The notes beneath the pieces were generated by a model. It was given only the letters and a program-made list of their open reading frames with translations, was not told the DNA's origin and searched no databases. From assembly GCA_013115135.1 (NCBI GenBank), contig JABANP010000028.1:186001-250000 (forward strand): DNA of 64,000 nucleotides, in the 5' to 3' direction. Below are positions 44,281 through 56,804 of the stretch, piece by piece. The position numbers were made by a program, and so were the translations under genes. The stretch is from Perkinsus olseni. Taxonomy: Eukaryota > Perkinsozoa > Perkinsida > Perkinsidae. Each line of letters begins with the position of its first letter. Position 1 is the stretch's first letter.

Positions 44281-45440
44281 ACTAAACGCGAAACCTGTGA
44301 TGGCTTCTACACAGCAACGCCGGCGGTTCCGATCCACGCTAGCAGGCAGTAGTCTAGACTCAGAAGCGAGACGAAGATTAACACGCCAGTGACTTGGAGT
44401 TACCATGGAAACCCAATGGGTTTGACCCATATAAGTAGATTGTATGAGAATGTGCTTTGACGTGCACAAAGGGAGAGTGCGTGTGTGACAGGTTCACTAT
44501 CTGCTTTGCATCAGCATTACACGCCTGCCGGCGTATCGCCAATACTACGACCAATGCGCTCAGGGGTTGTAGCCAGTGGCAGTGTCATCCCTCAATCCCA
44601 AAAAGGGACAGTACGCGACAAAAAATGATCAAAAGTGTAATGCGAAGTTTTAAGCAATTACGAGAATAGAACCCGAAGTAGAAGGACTGTCCTTCAAGGG
44701 CATCCCCTTTCATCTACGAGCACCCAAGCAGCCAACGTGCCACTCTAACATCATCGGAGGCAGCTAGTTATCGTAACGACTTGTACTCGACAACGTGTAG
44801 ACAAAAAGGGGGCATAGTAGGAGGGAAGGGGACAGAGCGAATGTGCACTGTCACCCAGACTCCACCCACTGGGTGTCAAGTATAGCTTTGGGTTAACACT
44901 TCCATGAAACGTATCTTGCGCGATAAATGGCGCACGCCACAGGATTTGGGAGTGTCCCATGGGATCGTTAAAAACTTTACGGCATACCTCCGTGGCGTCA
45001 TCTACACCTGATGGTCATGGCAGTTCAAGTCTGCTGCACTCGGCCAGGTGTGACCTAGTAGCGTTCACCCCCTCTACTTGGCCATAGTACTTTTCTTGTT
45101 GTCACCCGTCGCTGCTCGGAAGCAATGGAAGGACATTATTGTCGAGGTTGCATTCTAGGGAGCATCCTTGGTACTTTTCAACAGCAATATCATCGTCACC
45201 TGGACGTATCGGTATCATCACCCTGACGGTAGCGGCGACCAGTATCCTCGAGTCGGGGTGTGGAGTCTCGCTCACTTGTGAGTATCAACGCATGTTGTGT
45301 TTTGAATGGGATTCAAGAAGTAGTTGCAGCAGGACCCTTCATCAGTGAGACTGTCCGGGCATCAAGCGAACGTGAAATGAGTAAGATTGATGGGGCATTT
45401 TTCCGAGCATGATTTGCAGTGGCGTTTGGTTGCCTGAACG
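44281..45440. other. Interval without a supported gene
   Basis: Short frames only. It may include the promoter and first exons of the large plus-strand gene that follows. Confidence 0.3.
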
Positions 45441-46942
45441 ATGCTGGCGACGGTCCCGACGTCGGTTCTCGGTCCAATACTACCGACGGCGACGCCTGAT
45501 CTTGCTCTACAAGAGCCGGCCCAGCAGCCTTCCCCTGAGGATCTAGTTAACGCCATGAGGACTCAGGCAGAGGCCACTGAAAGGTTGCTAATGCCGATGA
45601 ATGGCCAAGGTACTAGGGCGGATTCGTTGCACAAGTCGAGCCAGGTGGCCGTACAAGAGTCGCGCTTGCTCAAAATTGTAGTTTCTCTTGGCGGGAGGAA
45701 ACAGCCGTTGAGCTTTTTCGGAATGTCTTCGCGTTCACCGTCTGGTGAGGATCTGAATTAGAAACCTCTGCACAGTAGTTGGATATAGGCCGACCTCGAG
45801 TGCCGGGTGGCTTTAGGTACATTACCAGGCGCAGATGGCAGTGGGCTTGTGTATCGGCCACTCAGCATGCTCGCCAAAGATTCAACGGCAGAGGCTGTGA
45901 CTGGTCTGCCCCGCGGTGGTGGTATGTGGTGGCTGTCTGATGGCATGGATAATAGAAAACTGTACTATCAGGTGGCGCCCTTCTTACGCAGCTGCTGGAA
46001 CCATCAGGGCCTGTGGCTGAGCGTTTGGAGAGGAATGTGATGCAACTGCAACTAGGCAGAGGTAGTGCAGTGATGGCGGCCGCGTTCGACTGGGATGCCT
46101 CTTGGTCGTGTTCAGGAGCAGTGGGTCCGCAGGCAGGCACTGTCACCAGTGCATTAGGCGATCTCAAGGATCGTGGAGGAGCCGGCGTCGACGAAGCCAT
46201 ACGGAATGGCAAGTTGTAATACGGTCGTGGCGAATGTTTCAAACTGTCATCAAATACGTTCGAGGCTGCTAACTGAGGGCCTGTCTTTAATGTTGCTCTC
46301 AGGCATCTGAGCCTGGCCTCACAACATAGCGATGTGGTAACCTCTGTTGTGACGGAGGTTCATATGGCTGCTCAACGCATTATACATGCCGAGATGGAAA
46401 AGAGGAAAAATGACATGTAGTGTTGTGGACCGGGGTCGCCACTGGGCGTATCTTTCTTCTTTGATACGCGGTTGGACCAGGTACGAGAGGCTACGGTCTA
46501 AGCTGTTGCAAGGGGAGGTACCCTCCAGCGGGACCACTGATGGTAGTGACGGTGTACCTCCCTCTTCCTACCGTGTTGTGATACCGACGCTTTAGGCAGT
46601 GATGGCGGACGTAAGGTGAAGGGGCAAGTGCCAGAGTCGAGTCGGAGAATACTGGAGCTACTTACTAAGCCCAAGGCTAACAGTCCTGAAGTATTTGACG
46701 CCATTGTCAAGCTCGACTGCCAGGACGGGAAGGCTGAGGTCATAACGGGTGCCATGGGGAACGGGAAAGCGCCGCACGTTATTACCACTCGCCTTGGTGG
46801 GTTGTCGTACAGTCCAGAAATAACTGCTTGCAGGCCGGTCGTTGATGGAGGACTAGAGTACTTTATCTCTGCGACTGGTTCCTGTGATATTTCAGAAGGC
46901 GGATCTTTGGTCGGCTTTCGAGTGGGCAACATCGGCCCGTGA
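45441..46942 (+). CDS. Large multi-exon protein, N-terminal part (unidentified)
   Basis: Possible start MLATVPTSVLGPILPTATPD with EPAQQPSPEDLVNAMRTQAE after it. Further exons read GTLPGADGSGLVYRPLSMLA, GMWWLSDGMDNRKLYYQVA, VAERLERNVMQLQLGRGSAV, VVTSVVTEVHMAAQRIIHAE and SRRILELLTKPKANSPEVFD, EVITGAMGNGKAPHVITTRL. The last block has the spacing of propeller blades seen in DDB1/CPSF160 or Nup155-type scaffolds, but I cannot decide between them or exclude others. It probably belongs to the same gene as the exons up to about 50.0 kb. Confidence 0.4.
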
Positions 46943-47174
46943 CCCCGTCCCGCCAGCCAACGCTCATCAATTCATAGCTGGCTCCCTGGGTTACCTGAAT
47001 AATCGGTAGGCCGGTAGTCGAAAATCGTCGCTTGAGAAGTGTCCTGTATCGGAAGGTTTGTCGAAGGGTTGATGACTACGGTGTACTCGTCTGGGAGGCC
47101 CTATGCGAGTAGCGGTGAAATGAAGCATCCTAAGTCCCACGCGGAGAGGTAGTGATAGTATCAGCTCGACGGTG

Positions 47175-49995
47175 CTGTTATCTTCAACTCAGGCTGGACC
47201 TCACCTTCCAGTACGGTAGAATTGTCTTCGATGACAACAACTTCCCCTACTCCCATTTGCACGAGGTGTGGTTTGCTCTATACACTGCCGTTCGTGCTAA
47301 GTAGGATTCTTCGACCTCCCTCCTGGCATGGTTCATTGCTGTCAGCTTCGTGTCGGTGGTTGAGACCCTATGCGCCGAGCCGTCGCTGCTTGTGGCTTGC
47401 CCTCCGCTCGGGTCACTTGGGAAGGCTTTAGTGGCTCGCATGGCCTCTGTGAAGGGGACTGGTGGCCAGCAGGTGAGGACCCTCCAGACTACCCTCCGGT
47501 TACTCCAGTATTCACTCAGTGTCCTACGCCCACTGCCATGGCGGACTTCGATGATGGCAGCAGCGGCCCTCTACAAGTGCTGCTGGCTCTGGTGGACCGG
47601 CCGTTAGGGGAGGGTACTACCGCCATGCAAGCCGCCGTCCTGCAGTTGTTCGGTCAGACACAGTGGGCTCATCTGTTAATGACGGGGGCCCTCCTCGGCT
47701 CACTTCCCCTGACTTCTCTGTGACTCGCGTTTTACCCAACTGCACTGCTGAGGATTGGACTTGGTAGTAATGCGGACCTCTAAGCGTCAGTGCGAGGGCA
47801 TCTCAGGTTCAATCTCATGGAGTGTCTGCACCCTAGCTTCTCAACAGTGGAGACTCTCACTAAGCTCCAGCTTGTCCAGGATAAAATCGCCAACCTACCA
47901 TCCGAGTACTTCGACGACCCGCAGGCGTCTGCAGTGGAGGGCCCAGGCGTTGGTGGCCCCGGAGGGACTGCCATGGCCATCGCTGATGCTGGTGAGATCC
48001 GTAGTTGAAGTGTGCTCCGTTGCACTGGATGGCACCAGGACCGACGTATCCTCGGCAGAGGAGAACGACTGGTGGGCCGAGCAGGAGCAAGAAGGCGAGT
48101 TGGAAGTTGGCTAAGGTAGTACTACTGGTAGTGTCGGCGATCATTATGCTGGTAGTGGTAGCAGGGATAGTGGTGATAGTGATGATCATTTTAGTAGCAG
48201 TAGTAGTGCTGGCCGTAGTAGCAACAACAGTTGCTAACAAGGGGTCCTGACTATGAGTTCTTACGGCTATCAATGATATGTCGTTCAGCTCCTACTACTC
48301 TCTCTACAATTCCCGCGTGCATTTGGGGTCCTCAGCGCGGGGTCTGAGGCACAGGAGACCACCGCTATATGGATGAGACTTGTACGTTACCCGCGTGCAG
48401 CTGCTGTAGCCTATGGATCCTCCCGGTCAGTATCTGAATCGTCCACATGGCAGCGGAATCATGACAGCTCTGAGGTCGGCCCATCTGGAGGAAGGGGAGA
48501 GTGAGAGCTCCTCGGCGACTGCGGTGATGCACTATGCACAGAAGCGATTCACATTGCAAGAGACTCTGAGGTACTGAGCCTGGAGGCTAGGTGCAATGGT
48601 AGAGTGGCTGCTGTTGGTTAGATTCTTACCGGCGCTCATGCCGCGTTCCCGAGTGGAGGTCCTCCGGGAGCTCTTGCTGAGTCATACTGAGTCCAACGTC
48701 AATGGAGGGGCTGAGGTCGTGGATGAGATAGTCGGGTGAGAGCACTGCACGGTCGGGTCGGCCCCGGTACAAGTGGTTCTAGATTCATCGATCCCGAGAC
48801 CGGAGAGGTCCACCGTGGCCTTCTGCATAGCTCCGCTTTGGCCAGTATCATGGATGAGAAGGCCTCAGCTCCGACGACCGACTCTGCCGCCTCGCCAGCG
48901 CTTGGGGGTGGCTCACAGGAGAACGCTGCTGCTGCCATCGGCAATGGTGCGGTCATCATTACCCTGTTTTCTACTTCTGGATGGAGCTCGTCTTAGGCTC
49001 CTCGACCCGCCCTTCCACCACTGGGATGTTTAGTAACCCGAATGCTCTAGCTCTGCCGACGCCTGCATCCACCTCATCGTCACAGCCGCCGCCGCAGCAG
49101 TCGGTCTACGTCGAGACTTGCCGGTATTGCGGAAGGTGCGCTGTTGACATGGGCCACCATGGCTTGGGAATGAAGCTGCTGCACTGCGCTGGCGAGTACG
49201 GCCGAGTCCGAAGGGTCGCCTGTGCACTCTTCTTGGCGGCAGGTATAAGGGAAGTCGTCAGCGTGATGGTACGGTGTCTGACGTCACCTGCGTTGGTACA
49301 GGAGATAAGTAGGTCCCTGGCCCTCATCAACGTGTAGAGGTTCTCTCAGGCGACCCTTCCAGCCCACTACTAGCGGTCATCGAGATGTTGATGAAAATAT
49401 ATGACAAGAATCCTGGGAAGTGGAACCTTGATAGCGTTGAGTGGGATGAGGCGAAGAGGCTGTAAGCTGTTACTGCCGCCTGCTCGTCGAAGGCGCTGCA
49501 CTCGGACATGTTCTCAGGTACTCGTTGCTTCAATTCGAAAGACTGTGTGCAAGCGGTCGCTATGAGGAGGCAATCACACACTTTGATCGGCATCAGCTGT
49601 TGGGGGGCAGTTGGGATAGGAGGGCCGGCGGAGCCCGAGCCTCCATCGCCAGGAGGGTCCTCAATGCTTACGTAGCCAAGACTTGTACGGGGCCACCGTG
49701 TCAGGGTCCTGCCCTCAGGTTCCGCTACTGGTGCATGCACAGAAGTCCGCCTCTCGGGACGTCATCAGGGACCGAGTCATCGAGCTGCAGAAGTTCGTAG
49801 CGGCTAACGTACCCGAGGAGGTCATGCGACAAGTAGGAGTATCTTCCGGCAGTCTTGCGGTTCTCACCATTGTGAGCAGGTCTCGCCTGCGACCTTGCGA
49901 GCTCTATCGGAGTTGTCGGTCTATCTGCGGTGAATACAATAATGCTAATCTTGCATCGCTCCGCTGATGGTGAAGTGGTGGTAGAGCTCAACGTT
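47175..49995 (+). CDS. Large multi-exon protein, C-terminal part (unidentified)
   Basis: Exons read LDLTFQYGRIVFDDNNFPYS with HLHEVWFALYTAVRAK; SVVETLCAEPSLLVACPPLG to GGQQ, joined by a 47-base intron to CPTPTAMADFDDGSSGPLQV; LLALVDRPLGEGTTAMQAAV; TLTKLQLVQDKIANLPSEYF; a Ser-rich linker near 48120-48240; LLLVRFLPALMPRSRVEVLR; GSRFIDPETGEVHRGLLHSS; SPLLAVIEMLMKIYDKNPGK; YSLLQFERLCASGRYEEAIT; and VIRDRVIELQKFVAANVPEE. The helical segments look like an alpha-solenoid, so a scaffold such as a nucleoporin or coat subunit is possible. This is a pattern guess, not an identification. End placed near 50.0 kb. Confidence 0.42.
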
Positions 49996-50065
49996 TCCTA
50001 AGTCTCCAGTCGAAAGTCGTCGGTCTGCGTTAATCGGCTCATACCTTTGCCGAGCGGCGGGGAGA

Positions 50066-52420
50066 ATGGAGGCTCACCTCTTGCTTTGGGCGTCCCCAGC
50101 AGTTGAACGTGATATGGTGTTCCTGTCATCCAGGGCTGCGGATGAGGGGACGTCCGCTCTCCCTAAGCGAGCGTCCCTTGCAAGTAGCAAGTTCAGCACC
50201 CCTTTCCCGGTCATCAGGGGTAGGTCGCTGATTGTGTGTCCTGCGACGTAGTACTGCCACGCTCAGGCCTGGAGGAGACCCCTTCGCGCTGCGTCCTCGA
50301 GCCTGGTGAGCATCTAGGTGCTGCTACGGAGAACCAGGACCCTAGCTATACCTTCCTGGGGGATGTTGTCCGCTCCATGGTGTGGTGTAGAGGCGTGGAG
50401 GGTGAGCCCCAGCTCCTATGTGCTGGTGACCGAGGGCTCAGCTGGGTGGAAGTACAGGATGATGACCAGCAGCGAGGTGATCAGGCGTTCGGTTCTTCGA
50501 CTAATATTGAGACATAGTGGCTGCCTACAGTAGCGTCCTTATCGCCATCATATGCATTCCATCGTCTATGCGATTTGAGCAGGTTCATACAGCCTTTCGG
50601 TCCAAACAGGGCGTCCTGGTAATGGCACGGCCTCGGATCTAGGGCTGACCGATGGCAACAGGCCAGTCCGAATGGCCGTAACTGCGAGAGGGATGATCGT
50701 ACTGGCTACTTCCAGTGGTATTCAGACTGTGTAGGGTCAGATGAATGTGGGGACATGGTTATACTCAGGTTGTCTCTTTACTGTCAACTCTGCCACTCGG
50801 GAGGTCACCTCTTTGTATGCACCAGCTGAAGGCGAGGAGGACAAGCTGATCGATTTTGACGTGGCTTCTGGGGGCCATGTGATCGCCACGATATCCGCAA
50901 CCGGAGGCCTCAAGGTGTAAGCGGCAAAATCTCTACGTTGAATCTTTTTTCCTTCTTCGTCGGGAGGTGGTCGGTGGGTCGCAGGTTCGAATCCCAGGAG
51001 GGTAATTCTCAACTTCGCGGTTTCATCGAATAACGGTTGCTGACTCATCCCAAGCAATCAGTATATGTATCAAGTATCCACCAAAAAATTTTTAGCTCCT
51101 AACTCACCTTCCCGTAGAAGTTATCCTTGCACAACCGTTTCCGGTCTCTAGTTGTGGTACTGTATGACTGCGGCAATCTGAAATGGGCCATTCTGGTCCG
51201 CCTCTGGTAGCGCTCATGACAATCTGCTAGTGGCGATCTCTCCGCAGTGGATTCTGTGGACCGTAACTGACCATGTCGTGAGGGTGACCACATAAATGGC
51301 TGCACCTATGGAAGTTCGACCTGACTCAGGTATCACTCCAACGCGATGAGGCGTGGTCCAGTGTACCGTCGGCCCATCAGCGGTAGCGGTGCAGCCTCGA
51401 CTGGTGGGGGCGCTGGGGTGGTGCTCAGTGGTAGTTCTTCCTGCCGATTCATTGATGCAGAGAATATCGTTGCAGTGACCAGCGGGAGGTAGGCGAAGGT
51501 GGATCAGCAGTCACGAGTTTCTCGCTCCAATAGGCACATACAGATGTTCGACCTCCGAGTCTCCCCTTCAACTGCGGCCTGCGCGGTTCTGAGCCTGTAA
51601 GCGCTACCTTTCCTGTGTGCCGTGGAGGATGCTCTCAGTCGTGTAGGTCCACGAGTGCTGCTGGTTCGCTATCAACGTCAATTACATGTCTGAGCACAAG
51701 CCCGGAGAGTGGCGTCCTTTGCGCTGGGGACTCGGAAGGGCGTGTGCACGTGTGGGACTGGCGGAAGGGGAAGGCGTCCGCGGCTCAGCCAAAGGTGATC
51801 GTAGGGAGGAGTTGAGAGAGGCGGATGGGTCTTTGGTTAGGTGTCGAGGCTGGCCCATAGTGTTAACACCAGCTGCTGCTGTGAGACAGCAATTGGTAGT
51901 AGCGGAAAGAAGGTTTGTCGTGTCATTCATTCCGCCTTGAGTAGGAGCATCGACGACTTTATGCATGGTTTCGGGCGGTGTGGACGGCCAAGTGTGTCGA
52001 TGGTCGTGGAACCCAGACAGCAGCGGGGCCGGGTCGACTTCTGCGCCCAGGGATCACAACGGAGAGCGTGCGAGCAAGTCTGAGAGACGGTACGACCTGA
52101 CCGAAGAATCAATCTTGGGTATCGATCCTGATGCAGATGGTGGCCGGGGTTATCACCCACTACAGATTCCCCGCCGCCTCGGGTGTGGAACACCAGAACA
52201 GCTTCACGAGGCGCATCGACGACCATTCAAAGGTGAGTCGGCTTGGTTGGGGAAGTCGGTCCTCGATTGTCAGAGTTTTCTCAATCAGGTTCACAGTCGA
52301 CCTCAGCACAGCAGTGACGTCGGTGGCGGCAACAGAAGGGCCGGATGGGAACAGCGTTGTTGCCTACTCTACCGATACTGGAGTGGTCGGCCTGTGGGCG
52401 TCCAGTGCTCCATTCTGAAT
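50066..52420 (+). CDS. WD-repeat beta-propeller protein
   Basis: Start MEAHLLLWASPAVERDMVFL. Joined exons give FPVIRGLEETPSRCVLEPGE, SYTFLGDVVRSMVWCRGVEG with PQLLCAGDRGLSWVEVQ (blade), CLFTVNSATREVTSLYAPAE, LIDFDVASGGHVIATISATG (blade), CRFIDAENIVAVTSG joined to HIQMFDLRVSPSTAACAVLS (blade with the D-x-R end), SITCLSTSPESGVLCAGDSE with GRVHVWDWRKG (a classic WD blade), MVSGGVDGQVCRWSWNPDSS and a last blade TVDLSTAVTSVAATEGPDGN, VVGLWASSAPF before the stop at 52420. Introns of 40 to 60 bases. The propeller type is clear; the biological role is not. A nucleoporin such as Nup43 or Nup37 is one option. Confidence 0.68.
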
Positions 52421-52623
52421 GTGGACTGTTTCCAATACGTACCTCCGACATCGGTTTTGTTAGTCATTCGGGTTAATGGGAGGGCCGTTTGCCGTGGTGA
52501 TGAAGGAGATTCTATGTCGTGAAGGAATCTTCCCGGGCATCGACCCCGATGTCCTCCGCACGGTGGATGTGCCCTCTTTCGTCTGAGCTACGTCTTCGTT
52601 TTCGGATGCTTCGAATGGGATGA

Positions 52624-54186
<1,563 letters not shown>

Positions 54187-54644
54187 CAACATGATACTCA
54201 TGGATTGTGGTGGAGGCGCGAGCGTTCACAGAGGTCGTGGGCTCCCTTCTCAGGTACGCAAGAGGTGGCTCTCTGCTGGACCATTCATCAACTCGGGAGA
54301 TGAGAATGCCCCGGATAATTGACGCTCCCATAAGGGGACTCTTACTTTCATGCATAGCATTGGCAAAAGTTTCCAAGGTGTATCCGCTGATGATTTTGGA
54401 GGTCGCGTTTCAAACGTCTTGCTGGATGCAGCCACGCAGCAGAATTCGGTTGCACGGTATTGTCTTTATGAGCGTCTCAATTCCGCTTCATCCAGAGAAG
54501 TGTCAATGGCCTGCGTCGCACATGGCAGTAGTTTCTACCAGTCGAACCACTTTTCGAAATGATGCCCACATGTCTGAGACATGTGGAGAGACAATGATGT
54601 CTCTCCGTACGGAGGTGTGCTAGCCAGGACTTTTCATCTTGTCA
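54187..54644 (+). other. Interval with unclear coding potential and a hairpin chain
   Basis: Frames at 54207-54623 and 54350-54562 are open and partly protein-like (GKSFQGVSADDFGGRVSNVL), but I could not build a gene. Its 3' part is a chain of palindromes (54566-54614), which argues that at least that part is non-coding. Confidence 0.3.
54566..54614. repeat. Chain of three adjoining palindromes
   Basis: A 10-bp arm CCACATGTCT with one-base centre G and its full complement (54566-54586) runs directly into GGAGAGACA-ATGA-TGTCTCTCC described by its 9-bp arms (54585-54606) and then CTCCGTACGGAG (54603-54614). The hairpins touch or overlap, so neighbouring arms compete for pairing. Confidence 0.88.
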
Positions 54645-55330
54645 ATGTTGTCCTTCGCTCGCTCAAACCGCGTTATAGCAGCCCTCTCAAGTCGCGCTGC
54701 TGGAGGCCTCTTCGGAGCGCCGGGATTGAGGCATATGTCTTCGGAAACCGCCACTCCCTACGAGTCTGTCATCGTCTGTGTCTCGGGTGCGTCACGGGTT
54801 ACGGTTGATGAATGGATACTAATCAGCACTACCGTTTCGGATCTTCGGTGCTTGCGCGCGTTGTATGGGCGATTCCGTATGTTCTCCCTTTCTCAGGGAC
54901 CAATAGAGTCGGCTTCGTCCGCGATCTGTGCAGTGATTGCATACACCCAGTTGATGGAAACCTAGGGAGGACCCGTATGGCCATTCTGGGGCAGGACTTC
55001 AGTGTTATCGCCGAGGTGAGAATCTTGCCAAAAATTATCAAGAGAAGTGTTAATAGTAGCCGGATGGCGGGATCGATCCGCCGACCTTCAGTTTGCAAGA
55101 CTGACGCTCTACCACTAAGCTAAACCGGCTCGTATATTCGAGTAGTATTGCACGGATGATCTACCGGCTGCTAAATGCGTGATGAGTCTGTAAAGGGTGT
55201 TGTATTTACTATCGATGATGCAGCTGCAGTCTCCTCAGACAAGATACCTGGCAGTACTCTTCAGGTCAATCTTCAGAGCGGTCGAGTTGACGAGCTCAAA
55301 CAGAAGCTCACCGACGCGTTCCCCGAGTGA
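54645..55330 (+). CDS. ACT-domain protein with mitochondrial-type leader
   Basis: Start MLSFARSNRVIAALSSRAAG is basic, Ser/Ala-rich and lacks acidic residues, as in mitochondrial presequences. MSSETATPYESVIVCVSG follows. Later exons give TNRVGFVRDLC, TRMAILGQDFSVIAE, which joins across a 180-base intron (55016-55195) to GVVFTIDDAAAVSSDKIPGS and ends VDELKQKLTDAFPE. The pattern (D/N)R-x-G-x-V...R-M-A-x-L-G-x-x-F matches the ACT fold of GcvR-like regulatory proteins, which bind amino acids. Regulation of glycine or related metabolism is only an inference. A tRNA gene lies inside its long intron, antisense. Confidence 0.58.
55058..55129 (-). tRNA. tRNA with anticodon UGC (Ala) and threonine-like body, nested in an intron
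   Basis: A 72-base cloverleaf on the minus strand: acceptor GCCGGTT/ATCCGGC with one T-T mismatch, D arm GCTT/GAGC, anticodon stem TCAGT/ACTGA with loop CTTGCAA (anticodon TGC), T arm GGCGG-ATCGATC-CCGCC, discriminator T. The anticodon reads alanine GCA, but the G3-U70 pair that marks alanine tRNAs is absent (here C3-G70) and base 73 is T. The D arm, variable loop and base 73 resemble tRNA-Thr; loop CTTGTAA would be Thr(UGU). It lies in the 180-base intron of the ACT-domain gene. Confidence 0.8.
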
Positions 55331-56800
55331 GCTCCAGCACTTCTCGTAGCGGCATATCCTTCAGACTCGGTCTCTCTCCCGTTCTGCTTGTCTCTTATTG
55401 ACTCGGCTTCTGTCGTCTGCCTATCGGATGGCGTGCCTGCGACTCAAGACCCGAGAAAGGTCACTGGAATCGCGTTCTCAGCTACTTGGTAGGAGTCAAG
55501 CGCACAGCGGGTGGCTCGGTTGGGCTCCAAGCCGCCGGGGGTAGGACCACAGAAACTTCTGTTATTGCCACTGCGTCCGCCTCCTCATCAGCACCAAGGC
55601 TGCAGAAACAGCTACGAGTATGCGGCCCAGATGAACGCAACATCCTCGGCAGGTTTTGCGAGTGCGTTGTATCCGATCAATCCACCAGCTCTACAGCCCG
55701 CTCCCCGGCCTCAGATATCTAGCTCAAAAGGACATCGAAATTCTCGACTTGAAGTCTGAGGTCTTATCTGGATCCCATATCGGGTAGCATTTACGTGCCG
55801 CCCTCGTCTGGTCAACTCTAAGCTCAGTTCGAGGCTTTGACATGCCGTCCGCGTCGTTCACAGATATGACGTGTTCGATACGACGCTGACCATCGGCATT
55901 CCTGTCGGGGAGGATGCGGCGACAGAGCACTTGCAACAAGAGTTGTCGAGACTTGGTGAGGGATGAGAGAGATATGTTTTAAGACAGCACTCCATTCGAT
56001 GAACAACGGACCATTGTGGTCCTTCAGGAGAGGAGATCGGAGTCGAGGCAACCTTGATGCCTTTCCCGTGAGGGCGTGTCGTTGGCTTGTGATGATTTTT
56101 TTCTGCTGTCTCACGGTGTAGGGATTTTTTCTCATCGCTTGAGGGCAGGGAGTTGTGTTAGTCGATCCACAGAGGCGCAACCTCACATGGTTGCTGCGTC
56201 AGCCTCTGCGTGGAGGTCTATCGTGCGACGACTCTACTACGTGCCGCATTTGGCGCGCAGGGAGGGTGCTTCAGAACATTATCATGACATTAGTATGACC
56301 GACGGACCCTAATGTTAGGAGCTCGGGTTCGACCCGAGCCGGTGGTTTCCCACTGGAGTCAGTAGTCGCCGACTACGTGATTTTTCTGGCTCGTCTCAAA
56401 CTCGCTCTACCTTCTCTCCCTTATTCATGAATGTCTCGCGTCAAATTCAAAAAGACGGACTCTAGCTGACGCTGTGCCACCTCGTGAGTATCCTTCGCGA
56501 CCCTAGAATCACACTACATGGGGATCCGCGCGATTCCGGCCTGTGATGTGGTCAGTCACGACTCAGGTCTAGTCATGAGTAACCCTGCGAGTTCTGAGCT
56601 CAAGTGTACCCTTATCGATGCTCATCGGATTCAGCCGAAAGACGTCCTCGTTCCTCTCCCATCAGCGAACGTTCACTCGAGCTGTCACCACTCAATCCTT
56701 CCAGGTAGCCGGAGCCTTGTATCCGATAGCCTATCTCTTTCTTCGTAAAATGGGAGCATTCCCCTAATTAAGCTGATATTCGTTCGTGCACTCGATCGGT
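55331..56800 (+). other. Interval with probable small exons, unidentified
   Basis: Plus-strand stretches that look coding are NSYEYAAQMNATSSAGFASA with LYPINPPALQP (about 55600-55720), LAQKDIEILDLKS near 55725, and FDTTLTIGIPVGEDAATEHL with QQELSRLG before a GTGAGG donor near 55955. They may form one small gene of about 55.5-56.0 kb. A perfect hairpin, GCTCGGGT-TCG-ACCCGAGC, lies at 56321-56339. The rest shows nothing I can support. Confidence 0.35.
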
Positions 56801-56804
56801 CATC

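Noticed and set aside
48005..48250. Very hydrophobic Val/Ile-rich frame that looks like a membrane helix
   Set aside because: The same DNA in another phase gives a Ser/Gly/Asp-rich linker that fits the surrounding gene better; GTAGTAGTG-type simple repeats cause the Val run.
50970..51005. A second B-box-like GGTTCGAATCC
   Set aside because: The bases around it pair over only two positions, so there is no T stem and no cloverleaf.
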